The notes below the pieces were generated by a model that made no database searches, was not told where the DNA came from, and was given only the letters and a program-made list of their open reading frames with translations. A stretch of 64,000 bases of DNA, taken from Marilutibacter chinensis. GTDB lineage: Bacteria; Pseudomonadota; Gammaproteobacteria; Xanthomonadales; Xanthomonadaceae. A program made the translations under genes and the position numbers. This document shows positions 50,004 through 63,180 of the stretch, piece after piece. The stretch lies in assembly GCF_021725675.1 (NCBI RefSeq), contig NZ_JAKJPO010000001.1, positions 124,001-188,000 on the forward strand, written 5' to 3'. The stretch's first letter is position 1. Every line of letters begins with the position of its first letter.

Positions 50004-51683
50004 TCAGGAGCCGGCAGCTTCGTCTCGCAACTCCCGGCGCAGGATCTTGCCGACGTTGGTCTTGGGCAGTTCCTTGCGGAACTCGACGATCCGCGGATGC
50101 TTGTAACCGGTGAGGTGCTCGCGGGCGTGGGCCTTCACCTGTTCTTCGGTCAGGCCCGGGTCCTTCTTGACGATCACCACCTTGACCACCTCGCCGGACT
50201 TCTCGTCGGGCACGCCGACCGCGGCGACCTCCAGCACGCCCGGCATCAGCGCGATCACGTCCTCGACCTCGTTCGGGTACACGTTGAAGCCCGAGACCAG
50301 GATCATGTCCTTCTTGCGGTCGACGATGTAGAAGTAGCCCTGTTCGTCCATCCGGGCCATGTCGCCGGTATGCAGCCAACCGTCGGCGTCGATGACCTTG
50401 GCCGTTTCGTCCGGGCGCTGCCAGTAGCCCTTCATCACCTGCGGCCCCTTGATGCACAGCTCGCCGACCTCGCCGACCGAAAGAATCCGGCCGTCCTCGT
50501 CCTTGACGCAGGCATCGGTCGACGGGATCGGCAGGCCGATCGAGCCGTTGTAGTCCTTCAGGTCCATCGGGTTGATGCAGGCCGCCGGGGAGGTTTCGGT
50601 CAGGCCGTACGCCTCGATCAGGGTCACGCCGGTGACCTTCTTCCAGCGTTCGGCGACCGAGCGCTGTACCGCCATGCCGCCGCCAAGGGTCAGATGCAGG
50701 GCCGAGAAGTCGACCTCGTCGAAACCGGGCGTGTTCAACAGACCGTTGAACAGGGTATTGACGCCGGTGATCGCGGTGAACCTGACCTGCTTGAGTTCCT
50801 TCACGAAACCCGGCATGTCACGCGGGTTGGTGATCAGGTGGTTGAGGCCGCCGAACTTCATGAAGACGAGCCCGTTCGCGGTCAACGCGAAGATGTGGTA
50901 CAGCGGCAGCGCGGTGATGATGACCTCTTCGCCGAGCTTGACGTTGGTCCCGACCCAGGCCGCGGCCTGCTGCATGTTCGCGACCAGGTTGCGATGGGTC
51001 AGCATCGCGCCCTTGGCGATGCCGGTGGTGCCGCCGGTGTACTGGAGGAACGCGATGTCGTCCGGAACGATGCTGATCTCCGGCAGCGCGTGCTTCTGGC
51101 CCAGCGCCAGCGTGTCGCGGAAGCGGACGGCGCCGGCAATGCTGTAGTCGGGCACCATCTTCTTGATGTGCTTGAGCACGAAGTTGACGATCGCGCCTTT
51201 CGGAAAGCCCAGCATGTCGCCAAGTCCGGTCGTGATCACCTGCTTGACCGGGGTGTCGGCGATCACCTCCTGGACCGTGTGGCCGAAGTTGTCGAGCACC
51301 AGGATCGCGCTCGCGCCGGAGTCGACCAGCTGATGCTTGAGCTCGCGGGCGGTGTACATCGGGTTGGTGTTGACCACGGTCAATCCGGCACGCAGCACGC
51401 CGAACGTGGCGATCGGGTATTGCAGGCAGTTGGGCAACATGATCGCGACCCGGTCGCCCTTCTTCAGCTTCAGTTCGCCCAGCAGATAGGCGGCGAACTG
51501 CCGGCTGAGGACGTCGATCTCGGCATAGGTCAGGGTCTTGCCGAGGTTGGCAAAGGCCGGCCGCTGGTTGTAATGGCTGATCGCGTTCTCGAGGACGGAA
51601 ACGACCGAAGGAAACTCATCGACGTCGATGTCGGACGGCATGCCTTCTGGATACTGCTTCAGCCACGGACGGTCAGCACTCAT
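50004..51683 (-). CDS. rpfB: Fatty acyl-CoA ligase RpfB (FadD-like)
   Basis: 559 residues. It activates fatty acids to acyl-CoA with ATP and in Xanthomonas is involved in DSF turnover and in processing its precursors. AMP-binding motifs: FLQYTGGTTGIAKGAMLTHRN, YGLTETSPAACINP, GELCIKGPQVMKGYWQRP, WLHTGDMARMDEQGYFYIVDRKKDMILVSGFNVYPNEVED and the C-terminal LTGYKHPRIVEFRKELPKTNVGKILRRELRDE with the catalytic Lys. ATG at 51683 with AGGGGA upstream is clear. Its codon use is strongly GC3-rich as in most of the window. Confidence 0.95.
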   Translation of the reverse strand: MSADRPWLKQYPEGMPSDIDVDEFPSVVSVLENAISHYNQRPAFANLGKTLTYAEIDVLSRQFAAYLLGELKLKKGDRVAIMLPNCLQYPIATFGVLRAGLTVVNTNPMYTARELKHQLVDSGASAILVLDNFGHTVQEVIADTPVKQVITTGLGDMLGFPKGAIVNFVLKHIKKMVPDYSIAGAVRFRDTLALGQKHALPEISIVPDDIAFLQYTGGTTGIAKGAMLTHRNLVANMQQAAAWVGTNVKLGEEVIITALPLYHIFALTANGLVFMKFGGLNHLITNPRDMPGFVKELKQVRFTAITGVNTLFNGLLNTPGFDEVDFSALHLTLGGGMAVQRSVAERWKKVTGVTLIEAYGLTETSPAACINPMDLKDYNGSIGLPIPSTDACVKDEDGRILSVGEVGELCIKGPQVMKGYWQRPDETAKVIDADGWLHTGDMARMDEQGYFYIVDRKKDMILVSGFNVYPNEVEDVIALMPGVLEVAAVGVPDEKSGEVVKVVIVKKDPGLTEEQVKAHAREHLTGYKHPRIVEFRKELPKTNVGKILRRELRDEAAGS

Positions 51684-51863
51684 TGCGGTCCCCTATGCAT
51701 TTCGGATGTCGTCGCGTGCGATGCGCAAGCGTACGGTCGCTCGGATTGGAGCATAGGCTCTAGGGGCTGGCAAGGTCGGGCGCAGCAATGCCCGCATGCG
51801 CCTGACCGGTGCCCGATACCGGTTTCGATGCGCTAGGCTGGGACTTTGCCGAGGGGGACGCGG

Positions 51864-52313
51864 ATGCGTCGCAGTCGATCGCTGGCGTACGCGGCCGTGT
51901 TGCTGGCCGCGATGTTCCTGCTGCTGGCGGCCGGGTGCCGCCGGGACGATCCGGAAGCGGCGTTGCTGGCCACGCTGGTCGATGTCCAGACAGCACTGGA
52001 GAAGCGCGATGCGGCTGCGCTCGGCGGGGCCCTGGCTGCGGATTTCGTCGGCCCTGAAGGACTGGATGCAGACGGCGCGGAGCGGATGGCCAGAGCGATG
52101 TTCCTGCGTTACCGCAATGTCGACGTCAGCGTCGGTCCGCCCGCGGTAGCGATGACCGGTGGCCACGCCACGGTGAAGTTCGAGGCCATGCTGACCGGCG
52201 GGCAGGGACGGATTCTTCCGGACGCGGTGCGGGTCTACTCGATCGAAAGCGGCTGGCGTCTGGAGGGCGACGACTGGCGCCTGACCAGTATCCACTGGGA
52301 ACCGCGCATGTAG
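51864..52313 (+). CDS. Putative lipoprotein, 149 aa
   Basis: The signal MRRSRSLAYAAVLLAAMFLLLAAGC has a lipobox (LAAGC). The mature part (RRDDPEAALLATLVDVQTALEKRDAAALGGALAADFVGPEGLDADGAERMARAMFLRY, then alternating strands to WRLEGDDWRLTSIHWEPRM) looks like an NTF2/SnoaL-type alpha-beta cone domain, by pattern only. An upstream ATG at 51846 would add six residues. The gene lies between rpfB and acnA and is divergent from rpfB and convergent to acnA, with a hairpin after it. Function unknown. Confidence 0.82.
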   Translation: MRRSRSLAYAAVLLAAMFLLLAAGCRRDDPEAALLATLVDVQTALEKRDAAALGGALAADFVGPEGLDADGAERMARAMFLRYRNVDVSVGPPAVAMTGGHATVKFEAMLTGGQGRILPDAVRVYSIESGWRLEGDDWRLTSIHWEPRM

Positions 52314-52330
52314 CACAAAGCGCATCCGAC

Positions 52331-52353
52331 GGCCCGTCGCGCAGCGACGGGCC
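52331..52353. terminator. Hairpin between lipoprotein gene and acnA
   Basis: GGCCCGTCGC (52331-52340), loop GCA, GCGACGGGCC (52344-52353). Perfect 10-bp stem in the gap between convergent genes, with only a weak T-rich tail (GGTCTTCC). Confidence 0.7.
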
Positions 52354-52375
52354 GGTCTTCCGCCCTCTCCGATGC

Positions 52376-55129
<2,754 letters not shown>

Positions 55130-55549
55130 GGGGGTGGGGCTCCTGTGTTGGCATGGCTGCGCCCCCCGTGGCCCGGAGGGCGATGGCTTGGTGACGCCGT
55201 GCGCGGATGCGGCAGCGGGCGGCGTCGGGCGACGCGCACCGCCCATTATCGCCGCATCGCATTCAGGTAGCGTGGAGACATTCGTCCAATGGTGGACGCC
55301 CGATTGCGGCGCGACGGCCGTCCGATGTGCTGAAACCCTTGTGCGGCAGGCCTTCCGCATCGGCAGCGAATTGCCGGGAGGCCCCGGATCGGGCAAAATA
55401 CGCGGTCGTAGGGTCGCCCTTCGCGGCGGCCCGACATTCCGGCAACGCCCGTCGATCCCGCTTTCGCGCCCGCCGTGGACAGCCCTGTCCCGGCAGGACG
55501 TGCGTCGATGCGCGGGCGTCCTCTCCGCTGCATTCCGACGGGAGTCTTC
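55130..55549 (+). other. Divergent acnA-acnB control region
   Basis: A 420-bp gap with no supported gene. Towards acnB there is TTGCCG (55371-55376), 17 bp, CAAAAT (55394-55399), about 150 nt before the start. Towards acnA there is GATAAT (55250-55245 on the minus strand) without a good -35. GGAG at 55541-55544 serves acnB. Confidence 0.45.
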
Positions 55550-58153
55550 ATGCTTTCCAGCTATCGCCAACACGTTGCCGAGCGCGCCGCGCTGGGCATT
55601 CCGCCGCTGCCGCTCACCGCCGAACAGACCGCCGAGGTCATCGAGCTGCTGAAGACTCCGCCGGCGGGCGAGGAACAGTTCCTGCTCGAGCTGCTGACCG
55701 AGCGCGTGCCGGCAGGTGTCGACGATGCGGCGAAGGTCAAGGCGTCCTATCTGGCCGCGCTGGCCTTCGGCAGCGAGAAGAACCCGCTGATCGACCGCGC
55801 CCGCGCCACCGGACTGCTGGGCACGATGCTCGGCGGCTACAACATCCACCCGCTGGTCGAACTGCTCGACGACGTCGAGGTCGGTACCCTCGCCGCCGAT
55901 GCGCTGAAGAAGACGCTGCTGATGTTCGACGCCTTCCACGACGTGCAGGAGAAGGCATCCGCCGGCAACGCCAATGCGCAGGCGGTGATGCAGAGCTGGG
56001 CCGACGCCGAATGGTTCACCGGCCGTCCGGAGGTGCCCGAAAGCCTGACCATCACCGTGTTCAAGGTGCCGGGCGAAACCAATACCGACGACCTGTCGCC
56101 GGCGCCGGACGCGACGACCCGTCCGGACATCCCGATGCACGCGCTGGCGATGCTGAAGAACCGGCGCGAAGGCGCCGCGTTCGAGCCCGAGGAGGACGGC
56201 AGGCGCGGGCCGATCCAGCTGATCGCCGACCTCAAGCAGAAGGGGCACCTGGTCGCCTACGTCGGCGACGTGGTCGGCACCGGCTCCTCGCGCAAGTCGG
56301 CGACGAACTCCGTGCTGTGGTGGACCGGCGAGGACATCCCGTACATCCCGAACAAGCGCTTCGGCGGCGTCTGCCTGGGCAGCAAGATCGCGCCGATCTT
56401 CTACAACACCATGGAAGACGCCGGTGCGCTGCCGATCGAGCTCGACGTGTCGAAGATGGAAATGGGGGACGTGGTCGAGCTGCGCCCGTATGAAGGCAAG
56501 GCGCTGAAGGACGGCGAGGTGATCGCCGAGTTCGCGCTCAAGTCCGAGGTGCTGCTGGACGAGGTCCGCGCCGGCGGCCGCATCCCGCTGATCATCGGCC
56601 GAGGCCTGACCGCGAAGGCGCGCGAGGCGCTGGGCCTGCCGCCGTCGGAGCTGTTCCGGCTGCCGCAGAATCCGGCCGACAGCGGCAAGGGCTTCTCGCT
56701 CGCACAGAAGATGGTCGGCCGCGCCTGCGGATTGCCGGTGGTCGACGGCGTGCAGCCGGGCATCCGCCCGGGCACCTACTGCGAGCCGAAGATGACCTCG
56801 GTGGGTTCGCAGGACACCACCGGTCCGATGACCCGCGACGAACTGAAGGACCTGGCCTGCCTGGGCTTCTCGGCCGACCTGGTGATGCAGTCGTTCTGCC
56901 ATACCGCGGCCTATCCGAAGCCGGTCGACGTCAAGACCCATCACACCCTGCCGGAGTTCATCTCCAACCGCGGCGGCATCTCGCTGCGTCCGGGCGACGG
57001 CGTGATCCACAGCTGGCTCAACCGCATGCTGCTGCCGGACACCGTCGGCACCGGCGGCGACTCGCATACCCGCTTCCCGGTCGGCATCTCGTTCCCGGCG
57101 GGCTCCGGCCTGGTCGCGTTCGCCGCGGCCACCGGCGTGATGCCGCTGGACATGCCCGAGTCGGTGCTGGTCCGTTTCAAGGGCCAGATGCAGCCGGGCG
57201 TCACGCTGCGTGACCTGGTCAACGCGATCCCGTTGTACGCGATCAGGCAGGGCCTGCTGACCGTCGCCAAGCAGGGCAAGAAGAACATCTTCTCCGGCCG
57301 CATCCTCGAGATCGAGGGCCTGCCGCAGCTGAAGGTCGAGCAGGCGTTCGAGCTGTCCGACGCTTCCGCCGAACGCTCGGCCGCCGGTTGCACGGTCAAG
57401 CTGGACAAGGAGCCGATCGTCGAATACCTCAACAGCAACATCACGCTGCTGAAGTGGATGATCGCCGAGGGCTACCAGGATGCGCGTTCGCTGCAACGCC
57501 GGATCAAGGCCATGGAAGCGTGGCTGGCAGACCCGCAACTGCTCGAGGGCGATGCCGATGCCGAGTACGCGGCGGTGATCGAGATCGACCTGAACGAGAT
57601 CGTCGAGCCGATCGTGGCGTGCCCGAACGACCCGGACGACGTGAAGACCCTGTCCGACGTGGCCGGCGCCAAGATCGACGAGGTGTTCATCGGCTCGTGC
57701 ATGACCAACATCGGCCACTTCCGCGCTGCCGCGAAGCTGCTGGAAGGCAAGCGCGACATCCCGACCCGCCTGTGGGTCGCGCCGCCGACCAAGATGGACG
57801 CTTCGGAGCTGACCAAGGAAGGCCACTACGGCACCTTCGGCACCGCCGGCGCGCGGATGGAGATGCCCGGCTGCTCGCTGTGCATGGGCAACCAGGCGCA
57901 GGCGCGCGAGGGCGCGACCGTGTTCTCGACCTCGACCCGCAACTTCCCCAATCGCCTGGGCCGCAACACCAACGTGTACCTGGGTTCGGCGGAACTGGCG
58001 GCGATCTGCTCGCGCCTGGGCCGGATCCCGACCCGCGAGGAGTACATGGCCGACATCGGCGTGATCAATGCGACCGGCGCCGAGGTCTACCGCTACATGA
58101 ACTTCGACCAGATCGCCGAGTACAAGGACGTGGCGGACACCGTGGCCGCCTAG
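55550..58153 (+). CDS. acnB: Aconitate hydratase B
   Basis: 867 residues, the typical length. The N-terminal HEAT-like domain starts [34 protein letters not shown], followed by the swivel domain ([41 protein letters not shown]) and core with Fe-S cysteines in [21 protein letters not shown] and [17 protein letters not shown]. It is the main TCA-cycle aconitase. ATG at 55550 with GGAG is preferred to the 25-residue upstream extension. It is divergent from acnA. A strong terminator follows. Two aconitases side by side with rpf genes is a family trait. Confidence 0.97.
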   Translation: MLSSYRQHVAERAALGIPPLPLTAEQTAEVIELLKTPPAGEEQFLLELLTERVPAGVDDAAKVKASYLAALAFGSEKNPLIDRARATGLLGTMLGGYNIHPLVELLDDVEVGTLAADALKKTLLMFDAFHDVQEKASAGNANAQAVMQSWADAEWFTGRPEVPESLTITVFKVPGETNTDDLSPAPDATTRPDIPMHALAMLKNRREGAAFEPEEDGRRGPIQLIADLKQKGHLVAYVGDVVGTGSSRKSATNSVLWWTGEDIPYIPNKRFGGVCLGSKIAPIFYNTMEDAGALPIELDVSKMEMGDVVELRPYEGKALKDGEVIAEFALKSEVLLDEVRAGGRIPLIIGRGLTAKAREALGLPPSELFRLPQNPADSGKGFSLAQKMVGRACGLPVVDGVQPGIRPGTYCEPKMTSVGSQDTTGPMTRDELKDLACLGFSADLVMQSFCHTAAYPKPVDVKTHHTLPEFISNRGGISLRPGDGVIHSWLNRMLLPDTVGTGGDSHTRFPVGISFPAGSGLVAFAAATGVMPLDMPESVLVRFKGQMQPGVTLRDLVNAIPLYAIRQGLLTVAKQGKKNIFSGRILEIEGLPQLKVEQAFELSDASAERSAAGCTVKLDKEPIVEYLNSNITLLKWMIAEGYQDARSLQRRIKAMEAWLADPQLLEGDADAEYAAVIEIDLNEIVEPIVACPNDPDDVKTLSDVAGAKIDEVFIGSCMTNIGHFRAAAKLLEGKRDIPTRLWVAPPTKMDASELTKEGHYGTFGTAGARMEMPGCSLCMGNQAQAREGATVFSTSTRNFPNRLGRNTNVYLGSAELAAICSRLGRIPTREEYMADIGVINATGAEVYRYMNFDQIAEYKDVADTVAA

Positions 58154-58181
58154 ACATCCCGGTAACACTCGGGCCTAGCGG

Positions 58182-58207
58182 AAACCCCGGCAGCAGTGCC
58201 GGGGTTT
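58182..58207 (+). terminator. Terminator after acnB
   Basis: AAACCCCGGCA (58182-58192), loop GCAG, TGCCGGGGTTT (58197-58207), then CTCG. The perfect 11-bp stem ends with a TTT tract. Confidence 0.82.
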
Positions 58208-58303
58208 CTCGTTCTGGACAGCTGTTCCGGCGGTGCGCGGGCGTCGTCGCGATGGTCGCCGGGTCGCCACCGCCACGGTGCCGCCCGGGACCGGAGCCGT
58301 GGG

Positions 58304-59170
58304 TCAGGCGTGGTCCTGCAACAACCTGACGAATTCCTCGGCCGCCGCACTCCGCTCGCCCGGGCGGCGCACCAGCACGTACTCGGCTTTCGGCAACGGC
58401 GGCAGGCCCAGCTCGTCGTCGACGATCTTCAGGCCCGGCACCAGCTCGCTGGTCGTCATCACGGCGACCCCGAGGCCAGCAAGGGTGGCCGCACGCAGAC
58501 CTTCGTTGCTGGAGGAGGTGAAGGTGAAATGCCAGGACCTGCCGGCGCGCTCCAGCGCCGTGAGTCCGATGTGCCTGCGCAGGCAGGGCGCAGGCGCGAA
58601 CGCGAGCGGCAGGGAATCGCCGGTGGGCGGCGCGTAGCTTTCGGCCGCGCTCCACACGAACCGGCTGCTGCGCAGCAGCAGCCCGTCCTCCTGGTCCGGC
58701 TCGACCAGAACCACGGCCATGTCGAGTTCATCGGCGGCGACCATCGCGCGGAAATCCAGGCTGGAAGCGACGTTCACTTCCAGCCGCACGCAGGGATGGC
58801 TGCGTGCGAACTGGCCGAGCAGGGTCGGCAGGCGTGCGCCGAGAAACGTCTGGGACACTCCGAAGCGGATCACGCCGGACACCGGCGACAGATGGAAACG
58901 GCGCGTCAGCGCGTCGGACGCATCGAGGATGCGCTGCGCCAGGCTGAGGAACTCTTCGCCGTCCTCGGTCAAGGCGAGGCGCCTCGTGGTGCGGCGGAGC
59001 AGGGGACGTCCGGCCTGCTCTTCCAGCCGCCGGATCTGGTGGCTGATGGCCGATTGGGTCAGGTGCAGGCGCTCGGCGGCTCGGGTGAAGCCGCCGCTGT
59101 CGTGGACGGCGACGAAGGCGCGCAGAAGCGTGGGATCGAAGTCCATGTCGGATAAATGAAAGGAATTCAT
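58304..59170 (-). CDS. LysR-family transcriptional regulator
   Basis: 288 residues from ATG at 59170, or 280 from 59146 (MDFDPTLLRAFVAVHDSGGFTRAAERLHLTQSAISHQIRRLEEQAGRPLLRR, a clear LysR winged helix). The C-terminal ligand domain starts near VIRFGVSQTFLG. It is divergent from the MFS exporter gene and probably regulates it in response to an effector. The 115-bp gap is strikingly AT-rich for this genome and has an imperfect inverted repeat. A TATTCT box lies 5 nt before the ATG at 59170, which may mean a leaderless mRNA. Confidence 0.92.
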   Translation of the reverse strand: MNSFHLSDMDFDPTLLRAFVAVHDSGGFTRAAERLHLTQSAISHQIRRLEEQAGRPLLRRTTRRLALTEDGEEFLSLAQRILDASDALTRRFHLSPVSGVIRFGVSQTFLGARLPTLLGQFARSHPCVRLEVNVASSLDFRAMVAADELDMAVVLVEPDQEDGLLLRSSRFVWSAAESYAPPTGDSLPLAFAPAPCLRRHIGLTALERAGRSWHFTFTSSSNEGLRAATLAGLGVAVMTTSELVPGLKIVDDELGLPPLPKAEYVLVRRPGERSAAAEEFVRLLQDHA

Positions 59171-59202
59171 GGGTGAGAATAAATTAAATCATTTCCTTCA
59201 TT
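59155..59202. promoter_or_regulatory. AT-rich operator-promoter of the LysR/MFS pair
   Basis: AATGAAAGGAA (59155-59165) and TTTCCTTCATT (59192-59202) form an imperfect inverted repeat around an AT-rich core in a window that is otherwise very GC-rich. It covers the LysR start at 59170, so autorepression is plausible. Confidence 0.5.
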
Positions 59203-59285
59203 GAGTGCGGCTTCGGACAATGGCCTCCAGAGGCGCCCGGCTCCTCGCCTGCCGCGCTGATGATTCCTGCCCCTTCGGAGCCCCC

Positions 59286-60791
59286 ATGTCCGCTTCCCTG
59301 TCCACGCGGAAACGGACGGCGTTGTTCGCCGTCTGTCTCGCCTCGCTGATGTTCGGTCTGGAAATTTCCAGTGTGCCGGTGATCCTGCCGACCCTGGAAC
59401 GGGTGCTGGGCGGCGATTTCCGGCAGATGCAGTGGGTGATGAATGCCTACACCATCGCCAGCACCACGGTGCTGATGGCCGCCGGTGCGCTCGCCGACCG
59501 GTTCGGCCGGCGACGGGTATTCCTGGTCAGCGGCCTGCTGTTCGGGGCCAGCTCGGTGATGTGCGGCCTGGCCGGCGAAGTGGGCGTGCTGATCTTCGCG
59601 CGGGCGTTGCAGGGCATGAGCGGCGGTGCACTGCTGATCAGCATGCTGGCGATCCTCTCGCACCAGTTCCGCGAGGGTCGCGAGCGCGGCAAGGCGTTCG
59701 CGGCCTGGGGTGTGGTGTTCGGTTTCGGGCTCGGATTCGGGCCGCTCATCGGCGGCGCGATCGTCGCGTTGTCCGACTGGACCTGGGTGTTCCTGGTGCA
59801 TGGGCCGATCGCCGTGCTGACCCTGCTGCTGGTGCTCGCCAGCGTGGACGAATCGCGGGACCCGCAGGCGCGGCGGCTGGATCTGGGCGGAATGCTGTCG
59901 CTGTCGCTGGCCGTGCTGGGGCTGACGTTCTACCTGACCCAGGCGGGAGCGATGGGCTTTGCCGGCGGCGCGTCGCTGGGGGTGCTGGCGGCGACCGCGA
60001 GCAGCGTTGCGGTCTTCGTCGCGGTGGAGCGGCGGGCGAGCCATCCGATGTTCGATTTCTCGGTGCTGCGCAATCGCGGGTTCTCGGGTGCCTTGCTGGG
60101 CTCGATGGGAATGAACTTCAGTTTCTGGCCGCTGATGGTCTACCTGCCGATCTACTTCCATGGCGTGCTGGGACTGGGAGAGCTGCGCTCGGGCATCGCA
60201 CTGCTGGCCTATACGCTGCCGGCCCTTGTGTTCCCACCGGTGGGCGAGCGTCTGTCACTGCATTACCGGCCGGGGCTGGTGATCCCGGCAGGACTGTTCA
60301 CCATCGGCATTGGCCTGCTGCTGATGCACTGGGGGACAGCGCAGGCGAAGCCCGGCTTGTGGACCGTGCTGCCGGGCGCGCTGATTGCGGGCGTCGGGCT
60401 GGGCATCACCAACACCCCGGTCACCAACACCGCCACCGGTGCGGTATCGCCGGACCGCGCCGGCATGGCGTCGGGACTGGACATGAGCGCGCGCCTGATT
60501 TCGCTGGCGATCAACATCGCCCTGATGGGCCTGTTGCTGGTGCGCGGCGTGCAAGCCGCACTGCAACAGCACCACGCCGCGGCCGCCCGTCCCGACCTGC
60601 ATCGGCTGGCCGAGCGGATCGCTGCCGGGGACGTGGGCGGCGATCCGGCCGCGGCTGCTGCCCTGGCGCATGGCTTCGGCTGGGTCACCCTGTATGGCGG
60701 CGTGAGCGTCTGTCTGCTGGCGTTCGCCAGCCTGTGGGTGTTCGGGGCGGCGGGTGTGCGCCGGAAGGCTCGTGTCCCCTGCGTCGGCTGA
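59286..60791 (+). CDS. MFS drug exporter, DHA2 (EmrB/QacA) type
   Basis: 501 residues and about 14 membrane helices. It starts MSASLSTRKRTALFAVCLASLMFGLEISSVPVILPTLERVLGG. Motif A of the family is GALADRFGRRRVFLVSGLLFG near residue 75; motif C-like GVVFGFGLGFGPLIGGAI is near 150. The N-terminal helix lacks the Asp (LDxTIVNVALP) usual in QacA/EmrB, showing LEISSVPVILP. The substrate is unknown; antimicrobials or other small compounds are likely by family. The gene is divergent from and probably controlled by the LysR gene. No membrane fusion protein is adjacent. Confidence 0.92.
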   Translation: MSASLSTRKRTALFAVCLASLMFGLEISSVPVILPTLERVLGGDFRQMQWVMNAYTIASTTVLMAAGALADRFGRRRVFLVSGLLFGASSVMCGLAGEVGVLIFARALQGMSGGALLISMLAILSHQFREGRERGKAFAAWGVVFGFGLGFGPLIGGAIVALSDWTWVFLVHGPIAVLTLLLVLASVDESRDPQARRLDLGGMLSLSLAVLGLTFYLTQAGAMGFAGGASLGVLAATASSVAVFVAVERRASHPMFDFSVLRNRGFSGALLGSMGMNFSFWPLMVYLPIYFHGVLGLGELRSGIALLAYTLPALVFPPVGERLSLHYRPGLVIPAGLFTIGIGLLLMHWGTAQAKPGLWTVLPGALIAGVGLGITNTPVTNTATGAVSPDRAGMASGLDMSARLISLAINIALMGLLLVRGVQAALQQHHAAAARPDLHRLAERIAAGDVGGDPAAAAALAHGFGWVTLYGGVSVCLLAFASLWVFGAAGVRRKARVPCVG

Positions 60792-60807
60792 GCCGGCGCA
60801 GATCGGT

Positions 60808-61446
60808 TCAGCGCAACAGCTGTTCGACCGCGGCGACGATCTGGCGTCGACGCAGCAGCAGGTCCCACAGGCTGCCGCCGAGCTGTCGCCACAGCACCGC
60901 CGAGCGCACCGCCGCCAGCAATACCGCACGCACTTCGGCGACCACGTCCGGCTGGCCGAGGTAGTGCGGGTTGCCCTGCACCAACACCCGCGGACGCAGG
61001 TGGCTGAGCGTGGCGGCGTACAGATCGCCGAGTGCGCTCATCACTTCCGGATGGGTGCTGCCCTGACGCTCGGCGGGCGCCTGCTGGGCGACGATTCCGT
61101 CGCGGACACGCCGCGCCATCGCATCGTCGGCGACGAAGCGGCGTTCGAGCTGGATGACCGCCAGCGCCAGTCGCGGCAACTGCTCGTCCTTCAGGCGGCT
61201 GCCGAAGTATTCGCGCAGCAGGGTCAGGCCCGGGCGCAGCGCCGCCTGGCCGCCATAGACATCGGCCGGGGAAGCGGCATCGATCCGGAACACGGAATCG
61301 AGCGAGGTCGTCAGCACGTCACCGTTGGCCTGACCGGTTTCGGCGATGCGGCGGACCTGGGCGAGCGCCTGAAGCAGGCCGGCCAGGGCGAGCGTGCGAT
61401 CGACGAGGCTGCGGTCGACGGGCGGGGAGTTGCTGGAATCGGTCAT
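60808..61446 (-). CDS. hflD: HflD family protein
   Basis: 212 residues from ATG at 61446 ([39 protein letters not shown]). [33 protein letters not shown] and [50 protein letters not shown] are typical of HflD. HflD is a membrane-associated regulator of lysogeny in E. coli phage lambda; its housekeeping role is unclear. It follows mnmA by 28 bp on the same strand, the usual order in gammaproteobacteria (mnmA-hflD-purB). Confidence 0.93.
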   Translation of the reverse strand: MTDSSNSPPVDRSLVDRTLALAGLLQALAQVRRIAETGQANGDVLTTSLDSVFRIDAASPADVYGGQAALRPGLTLLREYFGSRLKDEQLPRLALAVIQLERRFVADDAMARRVRDGIVAQQAPAERQGSTHPEVMSALGDLYAATLSHLRPRVLVQGNPHYLGQPDVVAEVRAVLLAAVRSAVLWRQLGGSLWDLLLRRRQIVAAVEQLLR

Positions 61447-61474
61447 GGTTCGATTTCGGGTACGGATGGGATGA

Positions 61475-62596
61475 TCAGGCCGCCTCGGAGCGCAGGCGCT
61501 GCTCCAGCGGCGCATCGGTGGCGGCGATGACGGCGCCACCGATGCATTCCTCGCCGTCGTACAGCACCACCGACTGTCCGGGCGTCACCGCCCTCTGCGG
61601 TTCGGCGAAGACGATCTCGAGGGTGCCGTCTTCGCGGACCTCCACCTCGCAGGCCTGGTCGTCCTGACGATAGCGGACCTGCGCGGTACAGGCGAAGCGC
61701 GCGGCCGGCGGTGCACCGGCGATCCAGTGGGCGGTCTCGCTCCACAGCCGCTGCGAACGCAGCCAGCGGCTGTCGGCGCCCTGGTCGACATAGAGGATGT
61801 TGCGGGCGACGTCCTTGCCGACCACGTACCAGGGGGCGGCTTCGAAGCCCTTCACGCCGCCGATGTTGAGGCCCTCGCGCTGGCCGAGGGTGAAATAGAA
61901 CACTCCCGGATGCTCGCCGATCGCGCGGCCGTCCGGCGTCAGCATCTCGCCGGGGCGGGCCGGCAGGTAGCGCGACAGGAACTCGCGGAAGTCGCGCTCG
62001 CCGATGAAGCAGATGCCGGTCGAGTCCTTCTTCGCCGCGGTCGGCAGGCCGGCGTCCTCGGCGATGCGGCGCACCTCGGGTTTGGGCAACTCGCCGAGGG
62101 GAAACTCGGTCGCGGCCAACTGGGCCTGGCCGAGCTGGTGCAGAAAATAGCTCTGGTCCTTGCCGCGGTCGCGCCCGCGCAGCAGGCGCTGGCGGCGACC
62201 CTCGCGGACGACGCGGGCGTAGTGGCCGGTCGCGATCGACTCGGCGCCCAGTTCCCGGGCCGCGTCGAGGAAGTGCTTGAACTTGATCTCGCGGTTGCAC
62301 AGCACGTCCGGGTTCGGTGTGCGGCCGGCGGCATACTCGGCGAGAAAGTGCTCGAACACGCCGTCCCAGTACTCGCCGGAGAAATCGCGGAAGTGGATCG
62401 GGATGCCGAGCCGGCCGCAGACCGCGACCGCGTCGCGGCGGTCTTCCTCGGCCCGGCAGTCGCCCCCCTGTGAGTCTTCCGTCCAGTTCTGCATGAACAG
62501 TCCGGCGATCGGCTCGCCTGCATCGCGAAGTCGCAGGGCCGCGACCGAGGAATCCACGCCCCCGGACATGCCGACGATGATCCGTGCCGAGCTCAT
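61475..62596 (-). CDS. mnmA: tRNA-specific 2-thiouridylase MnmA
   Basis: 373 residues from ATG at 62596. PP-loop SGGVDSS near residue 10, first catalytic Cys in [35 protein letters not shown], and second Cys in [30 protein letters not shown]. It puts sulfur on U34 of Lys, Glu and Gln tRNAs. All motifs are intact. The NUDIX gene lies 24 bp upstream, so nudJ-mnmA-hflD probably form one operon. An upstream eight-residue extension is possible, but [13 protein letters not shown] is the usual start. Confidence 0.97.
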   Translation of the reverse strand: MSSARIIVGMSGGVDSSVAALRLRDAGEPIAGLFMQNWTEDSQGGDCRAEEDRRDAVAVCGRLGIPIHFRDFSGEYWDGVFEHFLAEYAAGRTPNPDVLCNREIKFKHFLDAARELGAESIATGHYARVVREGRRQRLLRGRDRGKDQSYFLHQLGQAQLAATEFPLGELPKPEVRRIAEDAGLPTAAKKDSTGICFIGERDFREFLSRYLPARPGEMLTPDGRAIGEHPGVFYFTLGQREGLNIGGVKGFEAAPWYVVGKDVARNILYVDQGADSRWLRSQRLWSETAHWIAGAPPAARFACTAQVRYRQDDQACEVEVREDGTLEIVFAEPQRAVTPGQSVVLYDGEECIGGAVIAATDAPLEQRLRSEAA

Positions 62597-62620
62597 TGCC
62601 TGTCCTTCACCGGCCAGCAC

Positions 62621-63100
62621 TCACGCCAGCGCCCGCGCCAGCTCCAGCGGATGCCGCTGGCCGGCGAGGAAATCCGCCGCCGCGCGCCAGACCAGCGGAC
62701 TGCGATGCTCGTCGCGCCGGGCCTGGAGCTCGGCCGGGGTGAGCCACACGGCACGCAGGATGCCCTCGTCGAGCGGGCGTTCCGGGTCGTGGCGCAGCGG
62801 CTCGGCGGCGAATGCGAAACGCAGGTAGTGACGTCCACCGCTGCCGTCGTCGGCGGTCGGCGACTTCCACTGGTAAGCGCCGACGAACGCCGTCAGGCGG
62901 ACGTCCCAGCCGGTCTCCTCGCGGGTTTCGCGAAGCGCGGCCTCGAGCAGGGTCTCGTCCGGCTCGAGATGGCCGGCCGGCTGGTTCAGCACGCGGGCGC
63001 CGGCGACCATCTCCTCGACCAGCAGAAGGCGGCCGCCGTCCGCCACCACCGTGGCGACGGTCACGTCGGGTTGCCAGAAGCGGCCTTCGCGATAGCTCAT
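62621..63100 (-). CDS. nudJ: NUDIX hydrolase, NudJ-like
   Basis: 159 residues. Complete Nudix box GHLEPDETLLEAALRETREETGW (G-x5-E-x7-REUxEExGU) around residues 43-65. VTVATVVADGGRLLLVEEMVAG at the start and YLRFAFAAEP near 95 match NudJ, which removes phosphate from thiamine precursors and nucleoside di- or triphosphates in E. coli. Placement immediately before mnmA is the same in E. coli and supports the name. Short AGG upstream of the ATG serves as the ribosome binding site. Confidence 0.88.
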   Translation of the reverse strand: MSYREGRFWQPDVTVATVVADGGRLLLVEEMVAGARVLNQPAGHLEPDETLLEAALRETREETGWDVRLTAFVGAYQWKSPTADDGSGGRHYLRFAFAAEPLRHDPERPLDEGILRAVWLTPAELQARRDEHRSPLVWRAAADFLAGQRHPLELARALA

Positions 63101-63180
63101 CGGATACCTGCGTGCGTGGTGGGTGGGCCCGGAATCTCCGAATCATCCGGAAATTCCAGATGTCCGGGATGGTGTCCGCG

